Source: Maritalea mobilis (lineage in GTDB: Bacteria; Pseudomonadota; Alphaproteobacteria; Rhizobiales; Devosiaceae). Taken from it: DNA of 64,000 bases. The notes below the pieces were generated by a model. That model did not search any database and was not told where the DNA came from. It worked only from the letters and a program-made list of their open reading frames with translations. The DNA lies in the NCBI RefSeq assembly GCF_004363175.1, contig NZ_SNYR01000002.1:310001-374000 (forward strand), given 5' to 3'. Within the stretch, counting starts at the first letter, position 1, and each line of letters begins with the position of its first letter. Of this stretch, positions 8,219-18,402 are shown piece after piece. Made by a program: the position numbers and the translations under genes.

Positions 8219-9295
8219 TTAGCCACGCTTGAAGCGATAGAAGATGTGTGTGCCGATTTTGGTCATGCGCTTCAAGCGCGATGCCCAATGTGGGTTCACA
8301 TAGGTGGCGTGATAGTGGGTTGAGTTGGCCACTTCTGGCAAATAGATGTCGCCTTGGATCACTTTATCCGCGATTTCTTCAGCTGTGGCCCACGCCCCCT
8401 TTTCATTCACATGTTCTGGAATGCCGTCACACGCAAATGAGAACTGGCAGCGATTGCGCCACGTTTGGTTTTGGAACACCACACCACAGATCGAGTTGGG
8501 ATAAGCTTTGTGCTTAACCCGGTTGCGCACCACTTGCGCCACGGCAACTTGGCCACGATATTTTTCGCCGCGCGCTTCAAAATAAATCGCGGTGGCCATG
8601 CACCATTTTTCACGATCATTTGCTTCCATAGACGCTTGGGTCAGCGGCGCGCTCAAATCTTTTGTTTTTGGCGCATTGTCGCGCGCATAGGCCAGTTTGG
8701 TTGGCACCGCCACTGGGAAAGGCAATTTCGGGTCGCGTTCAATCGCATCAGGATCAGCACCGGATGTGCCAGAAATCGCATCAATCGCCTCTAGGGCAGC
8801 CATTTTTGGCATATCTTGTGATTTCGCCACCAGTTCAACATCAGCAGTTGGGGCTTTGGTCTTTTTCGGCACATCGCCGACCGAAGCCACCATAACAGGA
8901 TCAGGCAGTGGCATGGTTTTCGGCGCACGTGCTTCAGCGATCTGAAAGCGCGTTGTTTCAAAGCTTTTTGCAATGTCGATTGCAGATGGGCCTACACGAC
9001 GATCCCGTTTGGCATCGCGGTTAGGGCCAACAAAAGCCGCAGCAACAGAGAAATTTTCGATTGAAGGTTCGGCCTTGCGTGACGAAATCAGCGTATCAAT
9101 CTCAAGCGGATCGATAAACAGTTCAGCACTTTCGTCCATCCGTTCCAAAGAAACGTTGGTAAAAGCGATCATCACGGTTGCAAAGCTTACTATCGCGCAA
9201 AAGCCCTTGAAAATAGGCCGTTTCTTTGCGCGCCCCTGCCCTTTCGGGCCAGCCATTTTTACACTCATTCTATACTCGATGCTACTCAACGGCAT
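8219..9295 (-). CDS. SleB-type cell wall hydrolase
   Basis: A membrane-anchored protein of up to 358 residues. Near the N-terminus there is a basic stretch (GPKGQGRAKKRP) and one hydrophobic segment (about 29-46), then a long Pro/Ala/Lys-rich linker. The C-terminal 130 residues form a Hydrolase_2 (SleB) domain: CMATAIYFEARGE with the catalytic-type Glu, VAQVVRNRVKH, FSFACDG and THYHATYVNPHWA. SleB domains are lytic transglycosylases or related peptidoglycan hydrolases; in non-sporulating alphaproteobacteria they serve in envelope remodelling. The start is uncertain: in-frame ATGs also occur at 9268 and 9256, each keeping the membrane anchor. Confidence 0.85.
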   Translation of the reverse strand: MPLSSIEYRMSVKMAGPKGQGRAKKRPIFKGFCAIVSFATVMIAFTNVSLERMDESAELFIDPLEIDTLISSRKAEPSIENFSVAAAFVGPNRDAKRDRRVGPSAIDIAKSFETTRFQIAEARAPKTMPLPDPVMVASVGDVPKKTKAPTADVELVAKSQDMPKMAALEAIDAISGTSGADPDAIERDPKLPFPVAVPTKLAYARDNAPKTKDLSAPLTQASMEANDREKWCMATAIYFEARGEKYRGQVAVAQVVRNRVKHKAYPNSICGVVFQNQTWRNRCQFSFACDGIPEHVNEKGAWATAEEIADKVIQGDIYLPEVANSTHYHATYVNPHWASRLKRMTKIGTHIFYRFKRG

Positions 9296-9426
9296 AAACG
9301 CGCCGTGAGTTCATTATGTCGAATCTTGGTTTATGGGGAGTAAACGCCGAACACGTTCTGAATGTGATCGGTTTGCAGCGCCAAAAAGGTGTTTATTTGG
9401 CCAAAATTTGACAGATCAAGTTTGAG

Positions 9427-11742
9427 TTAAATTGCAGCTTGGGCCAAGGCCAGCCGTGCGATGGGGATTCTGAATGGCGAACAGCTTACATAATCCACAT
9501 TTAACCCCGCGAAAAACTTCAAGCTTTCCGGGTCGCCCGCATGTTCACCGCAGATGCCAATTTTCAAATCTGGGTTGGAGGCACGGCCCCGCCGAATGGC
9601 GGTGCGGATCAGCTCGCCAACCCCCTTTTTATCGATCGTGACAAAAGGGTCACCATCGTAAAGCTTTTTGCGCTGATAAGCGGCCAAAAAGGCAGGCGCG
9701 TCATCACGTGAGATACCGAAGGTGGTTTGGGTCAAATCATTGGTGCCGAAGGAGAAGAAATCGACATGTTTGGCAATTTCTCCCGCGCGGATCGCCGCCC
9801 GTGGCAGTTCAATCATCGTGCCGACAGAATATTTGAATGTTTCTGATGGCGACATGCCCAATTGTTCCATCAATGCCAGAATGTGGCTGCGGACCCAACT
9901 CACCTCGCGTGAGGATGAAACGAAGGGCACCATAATCTCCAGATTAACAGGCACATCATTGGTCTGGATGGCCGCGTTGCCACCCGCCACCAGCGCTTTG
10001 ATTTGCATCTCCAAAATTTCGGGATGGGAGATCGCCAAGCGACAGCCGCGGTGCCCCAACATGGGGTTCACTTCGATCAAGCGCTCCAAGCGCCGCTCAA
10101 AATCGCTGATTTTCAACCCCAATGATGCAGCGGTTTCTTCCACCTCATCTTGGCTACGTGGCAAAAATTCATGCAAAGGCGGGTCAAACAGCCGCACCGT
10201 GATGGGGCGCCCCTCCATTTGCGTGAACAATTGGGCGTAATCATTGGCCTGATATTCAACAAGACCGTGCAACGCTTCCACCCGATCTTCAAGATCTTGG
10301 CTAAACATCATGCGGCGTAGCGCCACCATCCGTTCGGCGGAAAAAAACATATGCTCTGATCGGGCTAAGCCGATCCCTTCCGCCCCGAAGGACAGCGCAG
10401 TTTTGGCGCCTTCAATGGTTTCCACATTGGTGCGCACTTCAATGGTGCGACTGCCATCTGCCCAATCCAGCAGCTTGCCCAATGCACCGCCAATATTTGG
10501 CTGCATCAGCGGTAATGCGCCTGCAAACACTTCGCCAGAATTGCCATCGATGGTGAGTTCCGCACCTTGTGGCAGTGTCCGTTCGCCCAGTTGCACTGTG
10601 CCTTTTTCGCTGTCGATCACCAATGACCGCACGCCAGACACGCAAGGCTTCCCGGTCACCCGCGCAATCACGGCCGCATGGCTGGTGATGCCACCGCGTG
10701 CTGTCAAAATACCATTTGCGGCTTGCATACCTTCAATGTCTGCCGGGCCAGTTTCTAGGCTCACCAAAATGCAATCTTTGCCCCGCGCTTGATAGCGGGC
10801 GGCATCTTCCGCCGTAAACACAATGGCACCGCTGGCGGCACCGGGCGAAACGCCCATGCCCACGGCAAGCGGCGAAGCGCGTTTTTTGCTTTTCAACCGC
10901 GCGTGCAGCAATTGCGGCAGACGCCCCGGGTCAACTTGCCCCACAGCCTGCCGTGGCGTCCACACGCCCCGCGCCACACGATCGCAAGCGGCTTCCAAAA
11001 TGGCTGAAATTGGCGCTTGTACTGGTCGCGCGGAAAGGAACACCACTTTGCGCCCCGCAAGTGCGGCCAAACAAATCATATGCGTGCCCGCCAAGCGGTC
11101 CACTGCGGCGCAAAGCTCTTGACCTGCTGCGCTGGTGAAACTCTCCGGCAAGGCGCGATCACCAGAAGGTGCAATTGGGCCCATCAGGCCGCTATTTGTA
11201 TCTCTGGTTTGCATTTGCACCACTGGCTGATCAAATGCGGCCTGCACGATCACGATTTGATCGTCCTTAGGGTTCGCGCCACTATCATCCGCCCAGACGG
11301 GTGATCCCACTTGGTAAGAATCAAACGCCCGTTGAATGGCGCGGCCAAGTGGCTTTTTCACATCAATGGCATCAATGTCTTTTGCTGGAGCTTCTATGGC
11401 GCCACGCACCCGCGCCAATCCAGCCAGATGAGTGTGTGCCGCGGTGCGCACCACAAGCTTTGGTGGCAATTGGCCTTTTTGCACCAGCTTAAACAGCGTT
11501 GCCACCCAATGGGCGGCCATCGGGCTGCCCACGTCGGCGGTTTTCAGGCTTTCCCAAGCCTGGCGCGTCAAACAAATTGTGGGTGCGGTTGGCACGCCGG
11601 TTTGCGCCATGGCATAAATCCACGCTGCTTTACCCACAACCAATCGCTCCTGATCTTTCGTCAGGCGCGGCGGCTCATTTGCCGGCGCAAGCGCAAAGAT
11701 TTGCTGGTTGATGGAGCGTGGCACAATATTCACCCAAGACAA
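9427..11742 (-). CDS. PEP-utilising enzyme, PPDK-like with a degenerate ATP-grasp half
   Basis: A 771-residue relative of pyruvate phosphate dikinase (usually about 880). The C-terminal two thirds look complete: the swivelling phosphohistidine domain (GGITSHAAV, His355), the PEP/pyruvate barrel with [19 protein letters not shown] and [11 protein letters not shown], and the catalytic Cys731 in [10 protein letters not shown]. The N-terminal 330 residues correspond to the nucleotide-binding half but have lost the usual dikinase landmarks: the VSVRSG region reads VVRTAAH, and the segment where the glycine-rich ATP loop is expected is not recognisable. It may transfer phosphate between His355 and PEP/pyruvate without using ATP, or have a regulatory role. 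Likely single-gene unit on the minus strand. Confidence 0.75.
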   Translation of the reverse strand: MSWVNIVPRSINQQIFALAPANEPPRLTKDQERLVVGKAAWIYAMAQTGVPTAPTICLTRQAWESLKTADVGSPMAAHWVATLFKLVQKGQLPPKLVVRTAAHTHLAGLARVRGAIEAPAKDIDAIDVKKPLGRAIQRAFDSYQVGSPVWADDSGANPKDDQIVIVQAAFDQPVVQMQTRDTNSGLMGPIAPSGDRALPESFTSAAGQELCAAVDRLAGTHMICLAALAGRKVVFLSARPVQAPISAILEAACDRVARGVWTPRQAVGQVDPGRLPQLLHARLKSKKRASPLAVGMGVSPGAASGAIVFTAEDAARYQARGKDCILVSLETGPADIEGMQAANGILTARGGITSHAAVIARVTGKPCVSGVRSLVIDSEKGTVQLGERTLPQGAELTIDGNSGEVFAGALPLMQPNIGGALGKLLDWADGSRTIEVRTNVETIEGAKTALSFGAEGIGLARSEHMFFSAERMVALRRMMFSQDLEDRVEALHGLVEYQANDYAQLFTQMEGRPITVRLFDPPLHEFLPRSQDEVEETAASLGLKISDFERRLERLIEVNPMLGHRGCRLAISHPEILEMQIKALVAGGNAAIQTNDVPVNLEIMVPFVSSSREVSWVRSHILALMEQLGMSPSETFKYSVGTMIELPRAAIRAGEIAKHVDFFSFGTNDLTQTTFGISRDDAPAFLAAYQRKKLYDGDPFVTIDKKGVGELIRTAIRRGRASNPDLKIGICGEHAGDPESLKFFAGLNVDYVSCSPFRIPIARLALAQAAI

Positions 11743-11841
11743 ACAGATTCACATTTATTACTATGCGGTTCAAATCAGTTCAGGGCAACTCGACATTTGT
11801 CCAGTCTTGACTTCACCACAAATAGATCGCATCTCACCACT

Positions 11842-12792
11842 ATGACAAAAAAACGACCTTTGGAAATAATTCTTTGTGCACCGCGCGGTTTTTGTGCCGG
11901 TGTGGATCGTGCCATTCAAATTGTGGAGCTTGCGCTCGAAAAATATGGCGCGCCTGTCTATGTGCGTCACGAGATTGTGCATAATAAATATGTGGTGGAT
12001 GGTCTGCGCGAAAAGGGGGCAGTTTTTGTTGAAGAATTGGACGAAATTCCTGACACTGACGCCCCTGTGATCTTTTCTGCCCATGGCGTGCCAAAATCTG
12101 TGCCTGCCAATGCCAAAGAGCGCAAAATGTTCTATCTGGATGCCACCTGTCCGCTGGTCTCCAAAGTGCATGTGGAAGCGCAACGCCATTTTGATGAAGG
12201 CAAAGAAATTGTTTTGATCGGCCACGCGGGGCACCCGGAAGTGATTGGCACGATGGGCCAACTGCCTGACGGCGCGATCACGCTGATTGAAACGGTTGAA
12301 GATGCGGAAAAGTTCGAGCCCAAATCTCCCGATGATTTGGCGTTCGTCACCCAAACTACCCTGTCCGTAGACGACACGGCGGCGATTGTTGCCGCGTTGC
12401 AAAAACGCTTCCCGAGCATCAGCGCGCCGCATAAAGAAGACATTTGCTACGCCACCACCAATCGGCAAGAGGCAGTGAAACAAGTCGCGCCACATGTGGA
12501 TGCCATGGTTGTCGTAGGTGCGCCCAACTCGTCAAACTCCATGCGTCTGGTGGAAGTTGCAGACCGCGCGGGCTGCCCGAAGTCAGGTCTCATTCAACGC
12601 GCCAGCGATATTGTCTGGTCTGATTTTGAAGGGGTGAACAAGCTCGGCATTTCCGCAGGTGCTTCCGCGCCGGAAGAGCTCGTCAATGAGATCATCGAGA
12701 AGTTTGGCGAGCACTATGAAATCACCGTTTCCACCAAGGTGACGGCTGAGGAAAACATCGCCTTTAACGTGCCGCGAGAACTCAGAGCCTAA
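11842..12792 (+). CDS. ispH: 4-hydroxy-3-methylbut-2-enyl diphosphate reductase
   Basis: A 316-residue IspH, the last enzyme of the methylerythritol phosphate pathway, reducing HMBPP to IPP and DMAPP with a [4Fe-4S] cluster. The three cluster cysteines are recognisable: C18 in [13 protein letters not shown], one in DATCPLVSK, and one in the later half ([10 protein letters not shown]). SSNSMRLVE binds the diphosphate. The frame is open far upstream, but homology starts at [16 protein letters not shown], so the ATG at 11842 is chosen despite a weak ribosome binding site. It heads a run with a GNAT gene and rnhA, and is divergent from the PPDK-like gene. Confidence 0.95.
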   Translation: MTKKRPLEIILCAPRGFCAGVDRAIQIVELALEKYGAPVYVRHEIVHNKYVVDGLREKGAVFVEELDEIPDTDAPVIFSAHGVPKSVPANAKERKMFYLDATCPLVSKVHVEAQRHFDEGKEIVLIGHAGHPEVIGTMGQLPDGAITLIETVEDAEKFEPKSPDDLAFVTQTTLSVDDTAAIVAALQKRFPSISAPHKEDICYATTNRQEAVKQVAPHVDAMVVVGAPNSSNSMRLVEVADRAGCPKSGLIQRASDIVWSDFEGVNKLGISAGASAPEELVNEIIEKFGEHYEITVSTKVTAEENIAFNVPRELRA

Positions 12793-12795
12793 ATT

Positions 12796-13323
12796 ATGGA
12801 CGGCAAGCCTTTGTTTGAGAGTGAGCGGCTGGTGTTCAGCACATGGACGCCAGATCAGCTTGATGATGTTTATCGCCTGCACAACAATATTGAAGTGTCG
12901 CGCTATCTCACCGGTCGTGAAGAGACCCGCGAGGATGCGCAGGTTCGCATGGATGAGTGGGCAGAAAATTATGCAAAGCATGGCTTTTGCAAATTTCGCC
13001 TAACCCGCAAATCAGATGGCGCATTCGTTGGCCGCGCTGGCTTTGGCGTGCATGGGCCGGAAGACACGCCGGAACTTGGTTATGCCTTGTTACAAAGCGA
13101 ATGGGGCAAGGGCTATGCCACCGAAGCGGCTATCGCCATTCGGGATTGGCTATTTCGCGAAACCGATCATGATTTTTGCTGGGGCTTTGCCTATTCGGCC
13201 AACAAGCCATCGATCAAAATTCTTCGGTCCATCGGCATGGTGTTTACCCACACTGAGATTGAAGAAAAAACAGGTCAGGAAATGACCTTCCATAAATATA
13301 CACGGGATATGTGGCATGGCTGA
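12796..13323 (+). CDS. GNAT N-acetyltransferase (RimJ/RimL-like)
   Basis: A 175-residue GNAT enzyme of the RimJ/RimL group, which uses acetyl-CoA to acetylate an amine. The N-terminal [24 protein letters not shown] is typical of the group. Residues about 70-110 ([31 protein letters not shown]) hold the acetyl-CoA loop Q-S-E-W-G-K-G-Y-A, and [13 protein letters not shown] is the C-terminal substrate segment. The gene starts four bases after the ispH stop and overlaps the start of rnhA by eight bases, so all three are one operon. The substrate is unknown. Confidence 0.85.
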   Translation: MDGKPLFESERLVFSTWTPDQLDDVYRLHNNIEVSRYLTGREETREDAQVRMDEWAENYAKHGFCKFRLTRKSDGAFVGRAGFGVHGPEDTPELGYALLQSEWGKGYATEAAIAIRDWLFRETDHDFCWGFAYSANKPSIKILRSIGMVFTHTEIEEKTGQEMTFHKYTRDMWHG

Positions 13324-13753
13324 GCGCGTAACAATTTTCACTGATGGCGCATGTTCAGGCAATCCCGGCCCTGGCGGCTGGGGCGCCCTGCTGCGCTTTA
13401 ATGGCAATGAAAAAGAACTCTGCGGCGGCGAAGCTGAAACCACCAATAACCGTATGGAGTTGATGGCAGCCATTCAGGCCCTTACCGCGTTGAAGCGCGA
13501 TTGTGCCGTCGATCTTTATACCGACAGCCAATATGTCAAAGGCGGCATTACGGGCTGGATTGCCAACTGGAAACGCAATGGCTGGCGCACAGCCGCGAAA
13601 AAACCCGTTAAGAATGAAGATTTGTGGCGGGCCCTCGATGAGGCGCTAAAGCGCCATAATGTGGAATTTCACTGGGTGAAGGGTCACGCGGGGCATGAGG
13701 GTAATGAGCGCGCGGACCAATTGGCCAATAAAGGCATGGCCCCATTTAAATGA
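13316..13753 (+). CDS. rnhA: ribonuclease HI
   Basis: A 145-residue RNase HI, which cuts the RNA strand of RNA-DNA hybrids such as primers and R-loops. Catalytic residues fall at the same numbers as in E. coli: D10 ([10 protein letters not shown]), E48 (NNRMELMAA), D70 (YTDSQYV), and the [11 protein letters not shown] segment near the C-terminus with His and the final Asp. Length and motifs are normal. Its ATG lies inside the end of the GNAT gene (8-base overlap), indicating coupling. It is convergent with a small secreted-protein gene 22 bases away. Confidence 0.95.
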   Translation: MAERVTIFTDGACSGNPGPGGWGALLRFNGNEKELCGGEAETTNNRMELMAAIQALTALKRDCAVDLYTDSQYVKGGITGWIANWKRNGWRTAAKKPVKNEDLWRALDEALKRHNVEFHWVKGHAGHEGNERADQLANKGMAPFK

Positions 13754-13775
13754 TAGTGGCTTTGAGGTGCTGTGG

Positions 13776-14066
13776 TTAGTTCACGGCGCAGATGGGGTTA
13801 CCATCTTTCACAATTACCAATTGCTGCCCATCATAGCGACGCTGCTGCACCGCATCAAAGGATGCACTGGCCATCCAGATTTCGTTGGAACAGAAATAGG
13901 CTGAGGTGCAGTTGGTGCTGGATTGGGTTTCGCATTCACCCTTGATCGACCACCCCTGCTCATTGCCGTTTTGTGCACGCACTTCATATTGCGCCGCCAT
14001 GGCACCCGCTGGCACAAACGCCAACATTGCCACCAACACACATTTACGCAACTGCTTCATTTTCAT
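13776..14066 (-). CDS. small secreted four-cysteine protein
   Basis: A 96-residue protein with a signal peptide (about residues 1-24, ending GAMA). The mature 72 residues carry four cysteines (in GECET, TNCTS, YFCSN and PICAVN), an even number compatible with two disulfides in the periplasm. An ATG two codons further in is equally possible as start. No domain is recognised. Divergent from nothing obvious; it is convergent with rnhA and lies downstream of the glyS terminator. Confidence 0.55.
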   Translation of the reverse strand: MKMKQLRKCVLVAMLAFVPAGAMAAQYEVRAQNGNEQGWSIKGECETQSSTNCTSAYFCSNEIWMASASFDAVQQRRYDGQQLVIVKDGNPICAVN

Positions 14067-14161
14067 GTCACTTACTCAATTTTGGCCAGCAGATTAGGCT
14101 CTTTGAATATGAGCGTCTAGCTATTTATAGTTAATGAAAAGTTTATGTTTGTTCAAAATGG

Positions 14162-14198
14162 AACAAAAAACGCCGCAAACCAACGGCTTGCGGCGTTT
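14162..14198 (-). terminator. intrinsic terminator of glyS
   Basis: A perfect 11-base-pair stem (AAACGCCGCAA at 14168-14178, TTGCGGCGTTT at 14188-14198) with a 9-base loop. Read on the minus strand it is followed by a run of T. It lies 37 bases after the glyS stop codon. Confidence 0.85.
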
Positions 14199-14234
14199 AC
14201 TAAACCTGAATTTTGGCCAAATTTAGAGCTGCCT

Positions 14235-16328
14235 TCAGCCCTCAAGTTTGGAGAAATTGGCGATCAAATGCATGGTGTCGCGCAGTTTCGCCAAAAGGTT
14301 GAGGCGGTTCACACGCACGGCCTGATCTTCATCATTCACCAAAACATTCTCGAAAAACGCGTCCACTGGACCGCGCAATGACGACAATTCTTTGATTGCA
14401 TTGGCAAAGTCGTCCGTAGCAATATTGGCCGCCACGGCTTCGTTCACCACTTCGATGGAGGTGGCCAGTTTTTCTTCGTCGTCGGTTTTGAAGAGCTTAT
14501 GGTCCACATCGTCTTGATAGCGCCGACCATCTTTCTTTTCCTCGGCCCGCAAAATGTTGGCTGCACGGCGGTAGCCAGCCACAAGGCTTTCGCCCTGTTC
14601 GCTTTTCACCAAGCCGTTCAGCTCCACTGCACGCGCAACCAGATTGACAAGGCTTACGCCTTTGGCCAGTCCATTTTTGTAAAGCACTGCGCTCAACACA
14701 TCATGGGCAATGCCCTGCTCGCGCATTTGCACGGTCAACCGATCTTCAATAAAGCCAAACAGCGACGCCAAAATCTCGTCAGCTTCGCCCACAAGATTGA
14801 AGTTTTTCAGATGCTCGGCCAAAAGCTGATCGAAAGCGAAGTCGAGTTTGTTTTCCAAACAAATGCGGATAACGCCCAAGGCAGCCCGACGCAGTGCAAA
14901 CGGGTCTTTAGAACCTGTTGGCTTTTCGTCAATCGCCCAGAAACCCGTCAGCATATCCAGCTTATCTGCAAGCGCAACGGCGGCGGCCGTTAGATCTTCC
15001 GGCACGCTGTCGCTTGGGCCAACTGGCTTATAATGGTCTTGCAACGCAGCAGCCACGTTTTCTTTTTCGCCCTGTGCTTCAGCATAATAGCGGCCCATCA
15101 AGCCTTGCAATTCAGGGAATTCAAACACCATGTCGGTCACCAAATCGGCCTTCGCCAATTTTGCCGCACGCGTTACGTCTGTGGTTGATGCATTGATTTG
15201 CTTGGCAATGGCCTCACTCAAAGTCACCAAACGCTCAACGCGCGCGCTTTGGGTGCCCAGCTTTTCGTGGAACACCATATTGTCGAGTTTCGACAAGCGG
15301 CTTTCTAGCGGCACATTCAAATCGGTGTCGTAGAAGAATTTCGCGTCTGACAAACGCGCTTTGATCACGCGCTCATTACCGCCCACAATGGTTTTGCCGC
15401 CATCTTCTGCTTCAAGGTTTGACACCAAAATGAAATGGTTGGCCAGCTTGCCAGTGGCGCCATCGCGCAAGCAGAAGCATTTTTGGTGGGCGCGGATCGC
15501 GGTGATCACCACTTCTTCTGGCAGCGAGAGAAACTTCTCGTCGAAGCGGCCCATCATGGTTTGTGGCCATTCCACAAGCCCTGCCACTTCGTCCAACAAG
15601 CCTTCATCTTCAATTACATTGAGATTTTGCGCAAAGGCGAGATTGGCTGCATCGGCGCGGATCATTTCTTTCCGACGCTCAAAGTCCAGCACAACTTTAT
15701 TCTGTTCCAGCGCATGGGCGTAATCATCGAAACGGCGCACTTTGATGGCTTCTGGCGCCATAAAGCGGTGGCCATATGTTGTGTCGCCTGACTTCAAACC
15801 ATCAACTTCAAAGCTGATGATTTCAGGGTCTTCACCTTCATGGCCAAAGGTCGCCGTAATCGCACGCAGCGGGCGGATCCAGTTCAACTTGCCAGAACCC
15901 CAGCGCATGGATTTTGGCCAAGGGAATTTCTCGATTGTGCCAGGCAGCAAATCGGCAAGAATATCAGTGGTCAACTCCCCCTTTTTCTCGATCACAGCCA
16001 CATAAAAGTCGCCCTTTTTCGGGTCGCTTTGCACTTGCGCTTCATCAACTGAGTTCAAGCCTGCGGCGCGCAAAAAGCCTTCAATGGCCTTTTCCGGCGC
16101 GTCGGTGCGTGGGCCTTTGCGTTCAGTTTTCACATCCTGCGACGCCTTGGGCAGGCCAGCGATATGCACGGTCAAGCGGCGTGGCGTTGCGTGGGCCACT
16201 GCGCCTTCATACAACACGCCCTTTTCCACCAATTGGTCGGTGATCAGTTTTTTCAAATTTTCAGCCGCGCGGCGCTGTTGGCCAGCCGGGATTTCTTCTG
16301 AAAACAGTTCAAGCAAAAGTTCAGGCAT
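14235..16328 (-). CDS. glyS: glycyl-tRNA synthetase beta subunit
   Basis: A 697-residue beta chain of the bacterial tetrameric glycyl-tRNA synthetase, which charges tRNA-Gly together with GlyQ. The N-terminal MPELLLELFSEEIPAG is diagnostic. Further on are FPKSMRW-type and FLPE segments of the beta core, KADLVTDMVFEFPELQGLMGR, and a C-terminal helical anticodon-binding region. The length matches the family. The gene is the last of the minus-strand run glyQ, arfA-like, lemA, DUF2207, glyS, and ends in its own terminator. Start at the ATG at 16328. Confidence 0.97.
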   Translation of the reverse strand: MPELLLELFSEEIPAGQQRRAAENLKKLITDQLVEKGVLYEGAVAHATPRRLTVHIAGLPKASQDVKTERKGPRTDAPEKAIEGFLRAAGLNSVDEAQVQSDPKKGDFYVAVIEKKGELTTDILADLLPGTIEKFPWPKSMRWGSGKLNWIRPLRAITATFGHEGEDPEIISFEVDGLKSGDTTYGHRFMAPEAIKVRRFDDYAHALEQNKVVLDFERRKEMIRADAANLAFAQNLNVIEDEGLLDEVAGLVEWPQTMMGRFDEKFLSLPEEVVITAIRAHQKCFCLRDGATGKLANHFILVSNLEAEDGGKTIVGGNERVIKARLSDAKFFYDTDLNVPLESRLSKLDNMVFHEKLGTQSARVERLVTLSEAIAKQINASTTDVTRAAKLAKADLVTDMVFEFPELQGLMGRYYAEAQGEKENVAAALQDHYKPVGPSDSVPEDLTAAAVALADKLDMLTGFWAIDEKPTGSKDPFALRRAALGVIRICLENKLDFAFDQLLAEHLKNFNLVGEADEILASLFGFIEDRLTVQMREQGIAHDVLSAVLYKNGLAKGVSLVNLVARAVELNGLVKSEQGESLVAGYRRAANILRAEEKKDGRRYQDDVDHKLFKTDDEEKLATSIEVVNEAVAANIATDDFANAIKELSSLRGPVDAFFENVLVNDEDQAVRVNRLNLLAKLRDTMHLIANFSKLEG

Positions 16329-16425
16329 ATTGATGATCGCTTGTGAGTTAGGTGGTGATTTATGTGTCGACTTGATAACGGGCTTAACCAGCCTTGTCCA
16401 TGGCTAATCCGTGGTTGGGGCTGGC

Positions 16426-18402
16426 TTACCAGCCGCCACCACCGCCGCCACCGCCGCCGCCGCCGGAAAAGCCACCGCCAGACGAAAAGCCTGATGATGA
16501 CGATGATTGAGGCTTTGCAGCAATCATCGCTGTGCTAATTGCGGCTGTGGTTTTAGACAGGCTGGAGGCCAAGCGATTGGCCGTGAAGCGTCTGCCGCTA
16601 TACCAGCCCAAATGCACATCGGCTTTTTCGCCTGTTTTGGCAGCAACGCGTTGCATTTCATTTTGAAAGTGCTCCGCCCACGGTTTTTCAACGCCCAAGG
16701 CGATGGCATAGGGCAAAATGGCTTCAAATCGCCGCTTGTCCAACTCAGGTTCATCATTCAGATTTAGCCGCTCTTTTTCAGCGGTTTCCAAATACATTTT
16801 GAACCCTTCAATCTGGTCCATCACCTTGCGTCCTTGGATTGTAGGCGCGCGCATCAGCACAGCGAAAATGGCGTTGACCGCCACGATCGACAGCACCGCG
16901 ACCACGGCCACATCGCCGCGCCAAGCCAAGAGTGCATCTTGCAGGTTCCCGCTGCCCCAAGCTTCTTGCAAGGTTGCCCAAAGCCCGGTGGTGGTGAACA
17001 GAATTGGAATAAAGTTGCCCACCAATGCCGCAAACACGAAAGCGCGCGCCCATGCAAACATGGATCGCGCTTTGATCAGATGCGAAATGCCGGCGGTTGT
17101 TGTCATGGTCAACGCAGCCAGCGCCACGGCGATGGGTAGCCAAATAAAGTCGATGATTTCGAAGAACACCATGCCAAAGATCGACAAGGCCGAGAATACC
17201 ACGCCAAAAGCGATATAGCCGACATTGTGATTGAAATAAGTGCGGCGGTTTTCGTCTTCGATAATCTCCAGCACTTCATTATGATTGTCGTGCAGGCTTT
17301 CCCCAATGTCTTTATCGATCTCGATTTCGCCTTTAGACCGCAGCCAGTTAAATAGGCGCATTTCGCCAGGCGGCAAAGATGGGGTTGTGGCATTGGTCAC
17401 GGTGACGGTCGTGTTTTTCTCGCCATTCTCACCGATCACGACCAGTCCTTTTACGGCCAGCGAGATCAGCGCTGCGATATAGGCAGGCCATCCCGCCTTA
17501 TGCCACCCATAGTGATGCACATAATGCACAAGCGCGGGTGAGAACCCCTTTGGCGGATAAAAGAGCGGCACAATGGTGCCCTTGGCCGGATCGCGACCCA
17601 CGCGGGCCCAAGCAATCACGTTGTACAAAAGAACAAAGATCGCAATGATGGGCGGGAAAATCTGGCCCCGCATATCAGACAGCATATATAAAAAGGCTGT
17701 CATACCTTCTGGGCGGGCGATGGTGCCATTTTCCATGGCAACGGCGATGGTCAAACCTTCATAATAGCTAAGCGCACGGGTTGCGCTAAAAATGATGTCG
17801 CCATCTTCATTTGTTCGGATGTCTACATCCTGCTTATCTTCGCCATAACGGCCGCTAAAGGCCGTTGTGTTCAGCACATTTGTGCCGCTTGGCAGTTGCA
17901 CGCGCACCACTGCGCGATCAATGGGAAACGCCCAGAACTGGCCGATGGCGTTGAAATAAAGTTCTTGATGCTCTTCCTTAAAACGGATCTGTCGATCCAT
18001 CTTATATTTCAGCTCATAGGTGTAGAAACCGGTGTTGAGAAATACATCTTCATGGCCGATATAAATACGCTTGCCATTATCAATGCCGGAGATGGAGAAG
18101 TTCTCGGCATTGCCATCGCGTTTTACGGACAAATCATAAATAGAGCTGCGCACTTTGCGCCCCTGATCATCCACCAGCACGGTTGGAATGTCGCGGAAGA
18201 TACCGCGTCTAATCTGGTCGCCCTCGGCGCGCACTGTGATATTTTCGGTGATCGCAAGTTCACCATTTTGCTGCACATTTATATTCACAGCGTAGGAGGT
18301 GATGCGCTCTGCCGCCAAAGCGGGCATGGCGAGCGCAAGGCTCGCCATCACAACCATCAACAGCTTGTTGAGGTCAGCAAAAAGTCGGTTAGAAAGAAAC
18401 AT
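16426..18402 (-). CDS. DUF2207 membrane protein (YciQ-like)
   Basis: A predicted DUF2207 protein of about 658 residues. After a signal peptide (ending PALAAE) comes a periplasmic beta domain (RITSYAVNINVQQNGELAITENI, GIFRDIPT, YYEGLTIAVAM), then several membrane segments, a cytoplasmic helical part and a glycine-rich tail (SSSGFSSGGGFSGG and more glycines) characteristic of the family. The function is unknown, but such proteins are regularly encoded next to lemA, as here. The frame is open to 18498; I prefer the ATG at 18402, which overlaps lemA by 14 bases and puts the signal peptide close to the start. An ATG at 18426 is also possible. Confidence 0.85.
   Translation of the reverse strand: MFLSNRLFADLNKLLMVVMASLALAMPALAAERITSYAVNINVQQNGELAITENITVRAEGDQIRRGIFRDIPTVLVDDQGRKVRSSIYDLSVKRDGNAENFSISGIDNGKRIYIGHEDVFLNTGFYTYELKYKMDRQIRFKEEHQELYFNAIGQFWAFPIDRAVVRVQLPSGTNVLNTTAFSGRYGEDKQDVDIRTNEDGDIIFSATRALSYYEGLTIAVAMENGTIARPEGMTAFLYMLSDMRGQIFPPIIAIFVLLYNVIAWARVGRDPAKGTIVPLFYPPKGFSPALVHYVHHYGWHKAGWPAYIAALISLAVKGLVVIGENGEKNTTVTVTNATTPSLPPGEMRLFNWLRSKGEIEIDKDIGESLHDNHNEVLEIIEDENRRTYFNHNVGYIAFGVVFSALSIFGMVFFEIIDFIWLPIAVALAALTMTTTAGISHLIKARSMFAWARAFVFAALVGNFIPILFTTTGLWATLQEAWGSGNLQDALLAWRGDVAVVAVLSIVAVNAIFAVLMRAPTIQGRKVMDQIEGFKMYLETAEKERLNLNDEPELDKRRFEAILPYAIALGVEKPWAEHFQNEMQRVAAKTGEKADVHLGWYSGRRFTANRLASSLSKTTAAISTAMIAAKPQSSSSSGFSSGGGFSGGGGGGGGGGGW

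Noticed and set aside
9722-10792. Two long plus-strand frames opposite the PPDK-like gene
   Set aside because: Antisense shadows. The minus-strand frame has conserved phosphohistidine and PEP-domain motifs throughout.
11311-11841. N-terminal extension of 177 codons to ispH
   Set aside because: It is antisense to the PPDK-like gene and lacks homology; IspH homology begins at 11842.
16426-16480. CCGCCGCCACC-type simple repeat, considered as a repeat element
   Set aside because: It encodes the glycine-rich C-terminal tail typical of DUF2207 proteins.
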